A DNA stretch of 64,000 bases. Origin: Vombatus ursinus. Taxonomy: Eukaryota; Chordata; Mammalia; Diprotodontia; Vombatidae. This document shows, one piece after another, positions 1-10,953 of this stretch. Below the pieces are notes generated by a model, which was not told where the DNA came from, did no database searches, and saw nothing but the letters and a program-made list of their open reading frames with translations. Position 1 is the stretch's first letter. The number at the start of each line of letters is the position of its first letter. The stretch lies in the NCBI RefSeq assembly GCF_900497805.2, contig NW_020945064.1, forward strand, positions 8,141,708 through 8,205,707, written 5' to 3'. A program made the translations under genes and the position numbers.

Positions 1-24
1 ATAGCTCATAACAAATAATACCTC

Positions 25-150
25 GCATTTGTAAAATGTTTTTACCTTTCCAAAATGACTTCACATTTATTTTAGCCTTGCAATGTGGTAACACAGATGG
101 AGCAAGTATTACTGTCTTTATTTTAGAGATAAGGGAACTGGGGCAAAGAA
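25..150 (-). repeat. MIR-type SINE fragment
   Basis: The + strand reads as a diverged reverse complement of the MIR core and 3' half: a 'gtaaaatg...ttac' piece, 'cacatttattttagcc', then 'agataagggaactggggca'. The pattern matches the many clearer minus-strand MIR copies in this window. The ends are approximate. Confidence 0.5.
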
Positions 151-479
151 ATATAAGTAAGTTCTTCTTCTACCCTACTCCACAAAGGATTGACATGTAT
201 GAGTTTCCTCCTCTCCTACGAAGAGATATAGCAGAGTTTCTTCGAACAGTAAAAGTGGAAAAGAGGCTAGCGTACTCCATCCCTGAACTTCTCAGGCTGA
301 AAGTACACAATGACCCCGAGCCCCCTTCCTCCGATTGGCTGGGTCTTTCCAGGAAAATGCCCAGGCAAGCTGAGTCTTCTTTCCTCTCCAGACTCCACTA
401 CCAGTTTTCTAGGTTCTGCCCAACACCTTCTCTCCCCACATCTCTTTTCACTTTCTCCGTTAGAAGTGAAAAGTATTGA

Positions 480-605
480 CTTGTTCCATTAGAATAGCAG
501 CCTCTTGAGGGCAGGAACTGTTTTTCTTCCTGCTTGTATTTTTCCCCCAACATTTAATACAGAGCCTGGCACATAGTAGGCACCTAACAAATGCTTATTG
601 ACTTA
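480..605 (+). repeat. L2 LINE 3' end
   Basis: It carries the typical L2 terminal phrases in order: 'cctcttgagggcaggaactg', 'gagcctggcacatagtagg', and 'aacaaatgcttattga'. This is a 5'-truncated ancient LINE fragment. Confidence 0.8.
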
Positions 606-1174
606 CTAGATATGCATAGCTAGCTATGTTTGTGCTTCCTGACTACAAGAGTAAAAAATATTTTCCTATTCAATTCATTTCTTATACTCCCCTTGAATAA
701 AAATTCTTTTTTTAAAAAATCTTATTTTTATTGATTTTTTTAAAATTCACACGGTCTTTATTTCCTAACTCCTCTAACCTACAAGCTGTACCTTGTCACA
801 AAGATTTAAAAAGAGATTTAGCAAGACTGAACCAACACATAGACACATGCCTAATAGTATATGCCACATCACATGTCCATAGTCCCCTCACTGATTTATT
901 CCTGGGCCCCAAGCTTGGTCATTATAGTCATATAGTGTTCCATCAAAATTCCTTTTATTAGACAAGCCCCATCTTTCATTTTACCCTTTGTAACCAAGTA
1001 GTGTAACTAGTCAACAACTAGTCGACAATGAATTTTATCTTCTGACCCAGAGACTGGCAGATTTTAAGCAAGAGTCACCCTAGAAGGATGTAGGTACCTG
1101 GCCTTGAAACTGAGGCTGAGCTCCTCCTCCCTGTCTGGGAAAAACAACCACCACCACCAACACCTCAGTTTCAT
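606..1174. other. No recognised feature
   Basis: AT-rich DNA with no family I can name. The short ORFs here have no protein-like character. A small (ACC)n-like patch lies near 1148-1162. Confidence 0.4.
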
Positions 1175-1350
1175 TCTCTTCTTGGGGCCATCTTCAGTCA
1201 TCCTGACCTATGTGTTGCCACTGGACTGAAGACTCTGGAGGAGAGAGTGAGGGTGATGACTTTGCTCAGCCCTGTTTCACTTAAATTCAATTCATCTTCA
1301 AGTCAAGACATCACCCTCCTAGGGTCATTGGTCTTCTTCAAGAATGTTCC
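1175..1350 (+). repeat. RTE-like SINE/LINE 3' module, copy A
   Basis: It shares an ordered set of phrases with 16500-16683 and with the reverse complement of 34925-35110: 'ggccatcttcagtcatcctga', 'actctggaggagaga', 'gatgactttgc', 'caagacatcacc' and 'ggtcttcttcaagaatg'. The three copies define one interspersed family. The family name is unknown to me; a tail rich in 'acaac' in the other copies suggests RTE-type mobilisation. Confidence 0.65.
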
Positions 1351-1391
1351 TCCTTGGTAACATTAAGAGGTTAGACTACATAATCTAGGAT

Positions 1392-1580
1392 AGGGGTTCT
1401 TAATCTTTTGTGTGTCCTGGACCCCTCTGGCAGTCTGGTTGAACGGATGGCCCCCTTCTCACAATGAAGATTTTACACACATAAACAAAATACATAGGAT
1501 TAGAAAGGAAAGTAAGTATATCGATAGTTATAAAAAAAAATTTTAAACCGCACACACAAGTTCTCAGACCCCAGGGTTAT
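1392..1580 (+). mobile_element. hAT-like MITE, family 1 (copy 1)
   Basis: It begins 'aggggttcttaatc', runs through 'ctggcagtctggttgaacgg' and 'atacataggattagaaagga', and ends near 'ttctcagaccccaggg'. Copies at 7335-7500 (opposite orientation) and 34069-34272 share the same order of blocks. A nonautonomous DNA transposon is inferred from the short end motif 'ggttcttaa'; no transposase is present. Confidence 0.6.
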
Positions 1581-1887
1581 AACTATTCTGGCTCTAAATC
1601 CTATGGTCCCACTTTGCCACTTTTATCCCAGATTACTGTTGTTAGCCAAGTAACTCTGTGACTTTGTAGTCACAAGTAGGCAAGTGATTGAGTCTTAGCC
1701 TAACCCAGACCTCCTTTGCCCTTTGTAGTAATGGTGAAGTTACTACACAAGATGTATTGTTGTAGTAATATGAGAATCCAAAAATACCAGCTCAAATGGA
1801 TAATACTGTGATTCTCTGTCTTGTCTCCTGTCCCCATTCCTGTCTTCCTGTCTTGTCTCCTGTCTTCCATTCTTACATGTGAGACTA

Positions 1888-2026
1888 AAAATAATTCCTA
1901 GCATTCACATAGAGCTTTAAAGTTTGTAAAACTCTTCACAAATATGAACTCATTTTATCTTCATAACAACCCTGGGAGGTAGGTGCTATTATTATCCCTG
2001 TTTCACAAATGAGTAAACTGAGGCAT
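1888..2026 (-). repeat. MIR SINE fragment
   Basis: Reverse-complement MIR 3' half: 'gtttgtaaaactcttcacaa', 'tcataacaaccctgggaggt', 'attattatccctg'. It stops abruptly where the RTE-tailed SINE begins. Confidence 0.75.
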
Positions 2027-2029
2027 GTT

Positions 2030-2287
2030 GTGGTTGTTTAGTCATTTTTCAGTCACGTCTGACTCTCTGTGACTCCTCTGGGGTTTTCTTGGTAAAGATA
2101 TTGGTGTAGTTTGCCATCTCCTTCTCCAGCTCATTTTAGAGATGAGGAACCTGAGACAAATGGGATTAAGTAACTTGCTTGGGGTCACATAGCTAGTAAA
2201 AGTCCAAGGTCAGATTTTAACCCAGGAAGAAGAAACTTCCTGACTCCAGGTCCCATGCTCAATCCACAAGATACCTAGCTGCTTCTT
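2030..2287 (-). mobile_element. RTE-tailed tRNA SINE (copy 1)
   Basis: Read on the minus strand it has a tRNA-like head ('agctaggtatc...', with a B-box-like 'ggttaaaatctg' region), a CORE-like middle ('ctcaggttcctcatctc'), and a tail ('ccaagaaaaccccagag', 'agtcagacgtgactgaaa') that resembles the end of BovB/RTE LINEs. Nine further copies are in the window. Confidence 0.8.
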
Positions 2288-2496
2288 AAGACTATAAAGT
2301 AAACAAGGCTTGTTTTTTTTCTCTTCAACCAAGAACTTGCAAATGTAAATTAGCATTTTCTTTTGAAATCTCTCCCTCAGAGGGCATACATGTATTTATT
2401 TGAACACTGCTGCTGCGCAATTCCTCCATCTTCTGAGCAATTTACCCACCTTCCCCCAAAAATGAGTCTCATGCTATGGCCTTCCTTACCTCAATT

Positions 2497-2616
2497 TACC
2501 CCGATTCCTCCCCTTCCCCCCGCCCCCCCAGCTGCTGCTCCTGCTGCTTCTGGAGCTGCCATGTTACAGGAGTGTGTTTGAGGCAACATATTGTGGTCTC
2601 TCCGGGGATCTGATCT
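2497..2616 (+). repeat. Left arm of 110-120 bp inverted repeat
   Basis: The reverse complement of this block matches 3568-3675 almost base for base across 'gagaccacaatatgttgcc', 'tcaaacacactcctgtaaca' and 'agaagcagcaggagcagcag'. There are only a few substitutions and one length change in the G/C run. The flanks do not match. Confidence 0.9.
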
Positions 2617-2699
2617 ATCTGAGGTAGTCATTATTTGGAGCCTAGGTGGAGAAGGCTATGCTGGACAGTAGGGAGAATCTGTATGCCCAAATTGCGGTA

Positions 2700-2975
2700 A
2701 GAACGGAAGGAATGCTTACCCTTCATAAGCTCTTCTCACACGCCACCTCCCACATGAAACCTCTCCTGATCCGCTACCCTTGGCTACTAACGTCTCCCCT
2801 CAAAAATTCCCTTGTATTTATTTTACATACATTTTATATATTTTATGTGTGTGCATGCTGTCTCCCTCCTGCAGAATATAAGATTCTCGAGGGCAGGAAA
2901 TGTTTTCTTTTTGTCTTTGTAACCTCAGTGCCTGAGGCATTATTAACAATGAATAAATGATTACTGGTGGATTGA
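2700..2975 (+). repeat. L2 LINE 3' UTR fragment
   Basis: L2 phrases in order: 'cacatgaaacctctcctgat', 'cccttgtatttattttac', 'agattctcgagggcaggaaa', 'cctcagtgcctgagg', and an 'aatgaataaatgatta' end. Confidence 0.75.
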
Positions 2976-3059
2976 TGTCAGTGCGAATGAAAGTCTTGGT
3001 GGATTGGGCAGTAGCACTCTTCTGCTCCTCTAGTTTCACTTTCTAATTCACTTGCTGCC

Positions 3060-3470
3060 TGACTCTTAAAAAGGAGCGGGGGAAATCTGACCTTTCATTT
3101 AAAAAAAAATAGAGAATTAGGTAGAAGGTCTAAATAAAGCAATAGCCAAATTGATCAACCTTCCAGATGGCTGAACTGAAGACAAGACATCTTACCAAAT
3201 GAAGCCATGCAGGTTGGCCTCTCGTCTTAAAATGATCTAATCAATTTTTTGTAATAATTTTAAAAGCGCTTTGCAGAGTTGGATTAGCACGGACTGCAAG
3301 GTCCCGTATTATGTTTATCATTGTGAATAATTTCTGCCGCTGATTTAGCCCTAGACACACTGTAACAAGGGTGATGTGGTTACAATGTTGGAAAATCAAA
3401 TTTGTTTAAAGAGGAACCAAGAGAGATACAACCGTATAAGCAACAAGGTAAAGCAAGAACATGTCACGTA
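3060..3470. promoter_or_regulatory. Candidate conserved noncoding element
   Basis: This is repeat-free, mid-to-AT-rich DNA with no simple-sequence decay. It contains homeodomain-like words ('atctaatcaatt', 'ttggattagcac'), a SOX-like 'ttatcattgtgaat' and a CpG-bearing 'taaaagcgctttgc'. The texture resembles vertebrate developmental enhancers. This is an impression from composition; conservation has not been measured. Confidence 0.35.
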
Positions 3471-3567
3471 CATGCGTTAGTTCAAAGGAAGAGAGTCGAA
3501 GACTTTCATCTCACCCAAGCCATATGATGGTTAAGCAGCCTGGATGGGTTCTGGGGCTGAAAAGGGG

Positions 3568-3675
3568 AGATCAGATCCCTGGGGAGACCACAATATGTTG
3601 CCTCAAACACACTCCTGTAACATGGCAGCTATAGAAGCAGCAGGAGCAGCAGCTGGGGGGGGAGGAATTGGGGTA
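3568..3675 (-). repeat. Right arm of 110-120 bp inverted repeat
   Basis: Inverted partner of 2497-2616, about 950 bp away. Identity runs from 'agatcagatcc' to 'ggaattggggta'. The C-run of the left arm is longer. See the finding for interpretation. Confidence 0.9.
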
Positions 3676-3955
3676 CTCCCATTGAGTATCTGTCGTGGTC
3701 ACAGAGGAGGCGAGTTTAAAATGCTAACACTGGTTAGAGAAGGCTTGGTGACAAACTCCAGGAGAGGAAGAGGATAGGGATCTCTGGAGCAAGAGAAAGG
3801 AGAAGAGGACCCCAGTCTGACAGCCATGCTAATAGGCCAGAGGTAGTACTCACAGTCAGACAGGGCACAAGCAGAGTTCATGACAAAATGGCATAAAAAC
3901 ATACAAAGAGAATGTAGGGGTGATTAAATGCTCATCCCAAAATATAGAGGCATTC
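3676..3955. other. No recognised feature
   Basis: Unique-looking DNA between the inverted repeat and the purine tract. No repeat family or convincing coding signal is seen. Confidence 0.4.
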
Positions 3956-3959
3956 ATTC

Positions 3960-4182
3960 AATGGAAGGAAGGAAGAAGGAGGGAAAAGAAGAAGAGGGAA
4001 GGGAAAGAAAAAAAAGGAAGGGAAGAGAGGAAGAAGAAAGAAAAGAAAAGAAGGAAATTTTAAAATGAAAGAAAAGGAAAAGAAGGAAGGGAATGAGTGA
4101 AAGAAAGGGAACGGCAAAAGATAAAGGGAATGAGTAAAAGAAAATTAAAAAGAAAAAGTAAAAAAGAGAAAGAAGAAAAATC
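3960..4182 (+). repeat. Purine-rich (GGAA/GAAA) low-complexity tract
   Basis: Almost entirely A and G over about 220 bp in irregular GGAAG, GAAA and AAAGG units. The overlapping reverse-frame ORFs rich in Phe, Ser and Leu are by-products of the pyrimidine strand. Confidence 0.9.
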
Positions 4183-4189
4183 ATCCAAA

Positions 4190-5390
4190 ACTATTAACCA
4201 CAGGAAGGATGTCAAATTAAAGGCCAGGTTTAAAAAGATGATCGAATGATCCTAAGATTCTGAAGCATAAAATGACTTTAGAAAGCATCCAGTCTGGTTC
4301 TAGACAACAGGAGAAAAGAACCTTCCTTGTGTTGAAAAGTCTTTGTGAGGCATTTAAAAATGAGAAGACTTTTCAAGATCAAAGTCAACCAGATACACAA
4401 GTGGTGGCCGTGTCTTAATCACCCACCAGAGCACTAACTCAAAAAGCCGAGTCTGAGAATGAACGTCCTGTTTATTCCTCTCAGGATTCTGGGAAGAAGT
4501 CAGTCCTCAGTCATTTCAAAGGCAGTGAGAAGCACTTCAATATGGACTTTTACAATTTAACATACAATGATCCTGATGAAATCAAGGCCATGGGGTGTGA
4601 TAACGGCCAGCAGATTAAAACCCTTAGCGTGCTCATATTCCCGGAGAATAAACACCATCTGATGTGAGCAAGGCACGGCTCAGGCTCAAATGACCAGGAG
4701 CTATCAATGCTCATACATTACTGCTTAAGCTAAACATCACGTCTGGAAGAAATCTCATTTCAGTCTGGCATTGGAGTGAGGCTATGATGAGGTGAGGGGC
4801 GGAGGGGGACATAGTACTATATGGAAGGGAGCGGTGCCTTCTGCTGAAGCAGCTGGATGTACTGGCCACCGATGGAGAGAGACCGGACCAGTAGCCTACC
4901 AAAGGTCAGAAAGTGTTGCATTCTTGAAACAATGACTCCAAGAGGAAGGAATCCTGCCAATTATTTTCCCAACCCCAAAGCCACCTACACCCACTCCCCT
5001 GCTACAGCTTGGGATGCTGGAAGGCACGAGAAATTGCCAACACATGTGAAAAACTCACCACCATTTCTAAACATCATACCAAGTTACTGCACAGGGAGTA
5101 CCGTGACACAGAGGTCCGTGTGGGGAGAAACTCAGGTTTGAAAACCAACAGCAGCAATCATCCTGTTCTTCCAGTGACCCATCCATTCCTCCCCCTCTGC
5201 CAACTCTTTTATGATTGACTCCCGCTATAAGCTTGGGGGGCAGCCATCCTCCTGTTAGGTGAGGTAGTTTAAAAAAAAAAGAAAATGCATACGAATAAGT
5301 CTACGCCCCTAAATGGAATTTTTTGGACATCTAATATCCCAGAGATGTCTTTCACTCAGGGCTTCAAGGAGGGAAATTCATGTTAGAAAT
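4190..5390. other. Repeat-poor unique DNA
   Basis: No recognised transposon over about 1.2 kb, which is unusual for this window. Composition is near 45% GC by eye with scattered CpGs ('cggaggggga', 'accgatgg'). There is no convincing exon. It is worth aligning to other mammals. Confidence 0.4.
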
Positions 5391-5393
5391 CTG

Positions 5394-5797
5394 TCACATG
5401 AGTCTATCTCCTGACTTGGTAATGGAAAACAGACACTTCAAATAAATAACAGGATGAAACCTTTGTTGAAACACGGTCAGACCAATCGCTTCAAGTCCTT
5501 GCAACATCATAATAAATGCTTTGCCGTCAACATCGCACAAAGGAGCACATTCAATGGAGGACCCTTGATCCCATATATATTCTTCCTCCCTCCCAAATCC
5601 ATGTAGATGTTGAGAACACAAGCCTCCCTCAACTACTTTATCTGAGAAGTCCTTACTGAGCAAAAAGCGCAACAAGTGAGAGATTTGCTGATGGCCTCTT
5701 CCATATTTTAATTTCCTAACATAGAGACCATCAGAAAGCCTCTTACCTGGAGCCCATGAAAAAGGCAAGAACAAGGTCATTAACAGAGAGTTAATGA
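5394..5797 (-). other. Open reading frame in unique DNA, possible exon
   Basis: A 128-codon minus-strand frame (ATG at 5780) lies in repeat-free DNA and is the longest such frame outside repeats. I recognise no domain. The block 5747-5797 is bounded on the minus strand by an acceptor-like 'cttcttgcag' and a strong donor-like 'CCAG|GTAAGAGG', and its 51 bases are divisible by three. The donor interrupts the long frame, so ORF and splice sites are alternative readings. The frame may be open by chance. Confidence 0.15.
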
Positions 5798-5799
5798 CT

Positions 5800-6904
5800 G
5801 CAAGAAGCCCCTTATAGTTACAGATTAAATATCACAGACAGATCTGCGTTCCAACCAAATGAGTTCTGAATTCTTGGCATTCAATTCAGTTTCCCGCATT
5901 TTCAACAAGCAAACAAAATACCGGTTTGCCTCAAGAATACTCCCAACTCATATTCATCAGATGGCTGGGTACTCTGGCTTGGCTGCATTAATACCACAGA
6001 CTGCTCTGTCCCCTCAAATCAAAATTTTCCAAAGCACTTCATTTCTGCCGTCCTCAGGCAGCCAGGTCAAAGAATGGCAATCATCTGCAAGCATTTTCTT
6101 TAGACAGTAAGGTTTGCACACTTACCCTCTAGGAAGTGGTGGTAATATTGATATATGTCTTGTACTATGTGAAATGTGGCTGGACAATTATTTATGTGTT
6201 TTTCCTGACTTCCTTTGGACACAGAAAAGTTGATTGCAGTGTTGTATGATTACGTCTGCATCTCTTTCTGAATCGTTTCTTCTCAGCTGGAAAGTCTCAA
6301 GTTCCAGGCTGGGGTTCCCCTCTCCGCCTCTTTCACACACACTTAACCCTCCTTTTGCCTGGTAAAAGAAAACCACAAGCAATCTGTCTCTCTCTTTAGA
6401 GGATTTGGTGGGACAGTTCCTCAGAGCAAAGGAGGAGTACTAGATCTCCTGTTTATCTTTTCTTTGCTCTTTTCTTTAGATAAGCTTGTGGCCGAGATGT
6501 TTGTATTTCTTTCTATAAACGTCTCTCCTGTTTACTCTCCCTCTTACCCCTGCCTTCCCCCACCCCAAATGTCATTCACCTTCTGAGACCCCAGAATGAC
6601 GCACCTGCTAGATAAAGAAGCAACCTTAATTGGATTGGAGGCTTTGTGGATAATCAAGACCACCCTCTGCTACAGTCCCCCTGTTAGAAAGGCGCTCTCA
6701 GCATTTAACCTGTTAGTTACCACCAACAGCTGGCGACCACAGATACTACTCACACTAACTCAAAGCTGCCCATTTTCTCAAATCACCAGGTGCTTTAGAA
6801 TAAGTCATTCCTCTCCTTGCATACATGCCTCATTCACCCACATGCTTATCACTACTGGAAACCTGAGGTGACCTCATTTGGAGGATCTTTGATCTACTAC
6901 TGAA
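5800..6904. other. Repeat-poor unique DNA
   Basis: No transposon recognised. The stretch 6590-6720 includes 'accttaattggattggagg' and 'tgtggataatcaagaccacc', a texture similar to the candidate element at 3060-3470. There are no convincing coding frames. Confidence 0.35.
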
Positions 6905-7062
6905 AGGAGAAAATCATAGAATCATAGATTTTAAAATTCAGACTTAGAAATCATCTATTTCAATGCACTTATTTTGTAGAGGAAGACATTTAGGCCCAGA
7001 GTGGTTAACTGATTTGCTTCAGGTAGAAAGTGTAATATTGGAGATGAGGGTGACATCATCTT
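6905..7062 (-). repeat. MIR3/Ther-2 SINE fragment
   Basis: Reverse MIR3 signature: 'atcatagaatcatagatttt', 'gaaatcatctatttcaatgc', then 'ggcccagagtggttaactga'. The same opening phrase occurs at 25785 and 47915. Confidence 0.65.
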
Positions 7063-7063
7063 G

Positions 7064-7255
7064 GGGATGAGGTGGGAACCTATGGCCTCAAGGCCACATG
7101 TGGCTTTCTAGATCCTCATGTGCGGCCCTTTGATTGAACCCAATTAATCCTTAATAAAAGGATTTGTTCTGTAAAACTTGGATTTAGTCAAAAGGCTGCA
7201 CCCAAGGACCTAGAGGGTTACACATGGCCTCGAGGCTGCAGGTTCCCACCCCTGG
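7064..7255. mobile_element. Palindromic hAT-type MITE
   Basis: The two ends are long imperfect inverted copies. The left has 'ggtgggaacctatggcctc' then 'aaggccacatgtggc'. The right has 'acatggcctcgaggctgca' then 'ggttcccacccctgg'. The middle is AT-rich and also partly self-complementary ('aaaaggatttgttctgt'). The whole unit can fold into one hairpin. No transposase is encoded. Confidence 0.75.
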
Positions 7256-7334
7256 CTAGAACTCTAGACTCTAGGGTTTCATCAGTGTGGGAATTTATCT
7301 TCAGCAACTCAGTTATAACTTGGAGTTTTAAGGG

Positions 7335-7500
7335 GACAGTGGTTTCTTAACCTGGGTCCATGTACTTGTTCTATTTTTACATAGAGAGATCGTGGATAGA
7401 TAACTGTATCTCAATACAGTTGGTTTCTTTGGTAATCCTATATGTTTATTGTATGCATTTGGAGAAAGGGACTGTAGGTTTCACCAGAATGCCAAAGGAT
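7335..7500 (-). mobile_element. hAT-like MITE, family 1 (copy 2)
   Basis: Relative to the copies at 1392 and 34069 this one is reversed: 'tttctttggtaatcctatat' and 'aggtttcaccagaatgccaa' are the complements of their internal blocks. It is diverged and probably lacks one end. Confidence 0.5.
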
Positions 7501-7734
7501 CATAGCCCCCCATACCACCACATGCACACATCAACCTCACATACCCCGTTCCTGTGCGTGCCTGCGTGAGTGCAAGTACAAGTGCGATCACTCATATGTA
7601 CAGTGCCGTCTCCTGTCTTAGAGAGTTTTCAGTGATCCTGAGAGTTTCAGTGATTTGCTCTTGTCATAGGCAGGCTTAAAGCCAAGTCTTTCTGACTACA
7701 AGTTCAGCCTGGTAGTCAGTTCACAAGCTTTTGT

Positions 7735-7955
7735 TAAGTGCTAATTATGTGCAGGCTAAGCACTGGGGAAACCAAAGAAAAACCAAAACAGCCCTGCCCT
7801 CAAGGAGTTCATCATCTAACGAGAGAAGCACATGCAAACAGCTTTTCCACATGAGAGGTATGCACCATGAATGGAAAGGCATCTCAGACAGGAAATTGGG
7901 GTTGGGGTGGTACTGAGAAAGGACTCCTGCAGAAGATAGAACTGGAACTGAGTCT
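7735..7955 (-). repeat. L2 LINE fragment (antisense)
   Basis: Reverse L2 phrases: 'gttaagtgctaattatgtgc', 'gctaagcactgggga', 'cctgccctcaaggagttcat', and 'gcacatgcaaacag'. It ends at the microsatellite. Confidence 0.65.
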
Positions 7956-7956
7956 T

Positions 7957-8178
7957 TATATATATATATATAAATACACACACACACACATACACACACA
8001 CACATATATGCACACACATATACATATATACTATACACACACATTTATATATATAAATATATATACATATATACACACACATACACACATATACATACAC
8101 ACATATATACATACACACATACATATATACACATATACACATGCATATATATACATAGACACATACATATATATATAG
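7957..8178 (+). repeat. AC/AT microsatellite block
   Basis: Alternating purine-pyrimidine DNA: (TA)n, (CA)n and TATACACACA-type units for about 220 bp. The Tyr/Ile- and His/Thr-rich ORFs on both strands come only from this repeat. Confidence 0.95.
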
Positions 8179-8380
8179 TTCAAGCATGTAGTAGATTTTT
8201 ATTAAGCATAACTTTGGTTCTAAGTATTCCACTTGCATTTCTGTGGCACTTTCAGTTAAAAACAGTTATACAAGAGCAGATATAAAAAAATATGAAATTA
8301 TGAAAACAAACCCTTTGAGGCTCCCTTTAAATAATATATATATGTGTGTATATGTGCATATACATACATATGGACATACA

Positions 8381-8441
<61 letters not shown>

Positions 8442-10953
8442 TCAAACAAGTCAAGGTTTTCCAGAATAGAAGAATAAAGTCACAATGTAGCTTAGAGAGC
8501 AACAGGAATTTGTTACCATACTATCAAAGTGGGAGACAACATTTTCAAATATTTTAAGAGGACAGAAAAACAGTTAAAATAAAATGTTTGACCATTGCAA
8601 AATTAGAAAATGGCTCAATAAACAGAATTGCTCAGAAGACTTCCTCAGATTCTAAACAAGTTGAATAGCTTTTTGATTTTAAGGGAGATTTTGCTTGTCA
8701 TATTTTAACTCAGACTCATAGGCTGGGCTCGTCAGTACATTCTACTTGTTTTGTAACAACAAACCTTACTTTCACGTTGTATTTCCAGGGCTGTTTTGAG
8801 ACATTCTATCTAGTAGGCTGAAAACCACTCAGCACATCTGCTAGTGAGTTTGGGAGGAAAATACTGATCCAGTATTCCTCTTTTCTGTTATTCCTCCCCA
8901 CCACCACAAAAGAATAAGGTTCAAGCAGACTAAAGATGAAGAGGGATAGTATGATCCTTTTAAAGGACTGTGCTGAGCAGGCAGAGCAGATGGGTGGCTC
9001 TTCAATATGAATAGCTCAAGATATCTGTCAAATGAGAGATTTACCACAAATGTAGTAATCAAAAGATCTAAGATCCTAGGGAATAAAAGAGTTGTGGACT
9101 TATCCTAATCCTGGTATTATTAATCACTCCATTAATCCCACATACAGAAGGAAGAAATTCTAGTCAATATGGATTAGAAATGTACTCTTGAGATGATCCA
9201 TCACCATATCTTCTCTGCTCAAAAGAAGTAGAGAAATAGGAGGAGAATCTCAGCCATCATCATTTCATTTTACAAAGACAAAACTAATAGGATAAAATAA
9301 CATTTCTGCCTGATAATCACATTTGTATTCTATGTCAATAATCCTCACTGATGAACTGGATAATCTATTTCAAATATAATTTCCTGTAATATGTTCTCTA
9401 TTTTTATGTTGTAACTTTATGTATTTGTGCTATGCTGCTCACTTGAGGATTTCAAATCTGGTTCTACAAAATAACTCTCAATGAAGCCAATTTCCATTAT
9501 GGTTTTCAAAGCCTTCACATAACTTTGAGGTTGAACTTTATTTGAAGTCAGGCAAAAAATAGTGTCTTGCCCAAAGAAGTTACTGGCTCTATATCCTTGA
9601 CAGAGAACAATACTGAAGCTACACATTTCCCAATTCCATATCCCCAGTAATCCAGAATGGGAAGCACTCCTACACATGTCAAATATAGAAAATACATTTG
9701 CATAAATATTTGGCTGATATTTATAATTGGGAATTCTCTTCTCAGTAGTGCTCTGGCTAGCAAGAGGAATCTCAGTCATCTCTCCCTTAATGGCTTCTCC
9801 TGAGAGAGAGGATTTAATAGTTATTATCACCAAGACAATGGCAATATGCTGCCTTCACAGGAAAAAATCCCAGTAAAGGCATGTATGATCATTAATCAAA
9901 AATTTTCAAAACTTCAGTTCTAACATTCCAAATGTACAAATGCAAGAAAATCTTCTAATGTAAGTCTCCTTGAGACCAGTTCACACTTGCATCGTATGTT
10001 AAGCTAAAATATCTTGTTACAGAGCTCTCACTTGGGATTCTCCCCAGGTGGCTAAGGGCAGACCAAAGTAATTAAAGGGTCTTGACCTCTACTTGTAACA
10101 CTGGACTTGGGTCTACAGACTCCCAACATTTTGCCTAAACAAAAGAGCTGGAAAGAACAAGAAAAGAAAATACTGAGAGGGACCATTATGCTCTCAAACC
10201 ATCAGAGAATTTGTCAAATGCCTTTCTTTGGGTTGGAAAGTCAACCAAATAATATATTGCTGCTCAAAACCAAAAATGACTGAAAAAGGGGGGAAATCTT
10301 ACATAATCTACATTATTATGGTTTTCCTAAAAGTGGGTTCAGAGTTCAGATTTTAAAACTTCCTCACCACTTCCTAATTCTGTAATTTCAGGTCAACTAA
10401 GACACAACCTGTGTGACCATTCAATACAAATGAACACTTTCCCACAGTTGGGTGTTAAGATTTAACCCATGTTAAATAAGTAACAGATTAAGCACATTTT
10501 TGCATAAGCTAAATTTTTTTTTAAAAAGAGTTAGAAAGATAATATTTTTTAAAAGAATGAAAAATAAAAATACTATGTCCACACTGTTAGTTTTGATGAA
10601 ACCAAGTAGTACAACACTTAAGATACTCCAGTATCCTCATCCTTTCTTTGGAGTGTCTGAAGACAAGTCTATTATACCAACAATAAACTGCTTATCTTCT
10701 GGTCAACATATTCCATTTGGCTATCTGAACTGCAGCTATCATAGTCAATTTATTTTCCCAGATTCAAGGAAAAAACCATAAACAAAATAACCCCTGTTAA
10801 AAATTAAAACTTAAGCTGGCTGGCATTTTCTCAAAAACAGATGTCTCTCCATGCTACTACTGGTTCAAAAAGCAGCAGCACTCGAACATTACAGGGAAGT
10901 TCTCTCTGCAGCAAGGTTTTGTGCAGTACATGCCTCGCAGTCCTGGAATTCCA
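8179..10953 (-). other. Probable 3' UTR of the FAM107B retrocopy
   Basis: This 2.8 kb directly downstream of the FAM107B-like coding block on the minus strand holds no SINE or LINE that I recognise. It ends with an AATAAA (minus strand, 8203-8198) about 20 bases before the microsatellite, which may be the decayed poly-A tail. One contiguous retrocopied 3' UTR would explain this. The inference is from position and signal; I cannot recall the parental 3' UTR well enough to align it. A later (TACA/TA)n tract lies inside it at 8333-8440. Confidence 0.45.
8333..8440 (+). repeat. (TACA)n/(TA)n microsatellite
   Basis: TATGTGTA and CATA units grade into about ten CATA repeats and then a pure (TA)n run. 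Confidence 0.95.

Noticed and set aside
2363-3777. Pro/Ala-rich ORF at 2363-2581 and Gly/Ala-rich ORF at 3544-3777
   Set aside because: They are the two strands of the inverted repeat, and neither has gene context.
7745-8557. Tyr/Ile/Cys/Val- and His/Thr-rich ORFs
   Set aside because: They translate AC/AT microsatellites, not protein-coding sequence.
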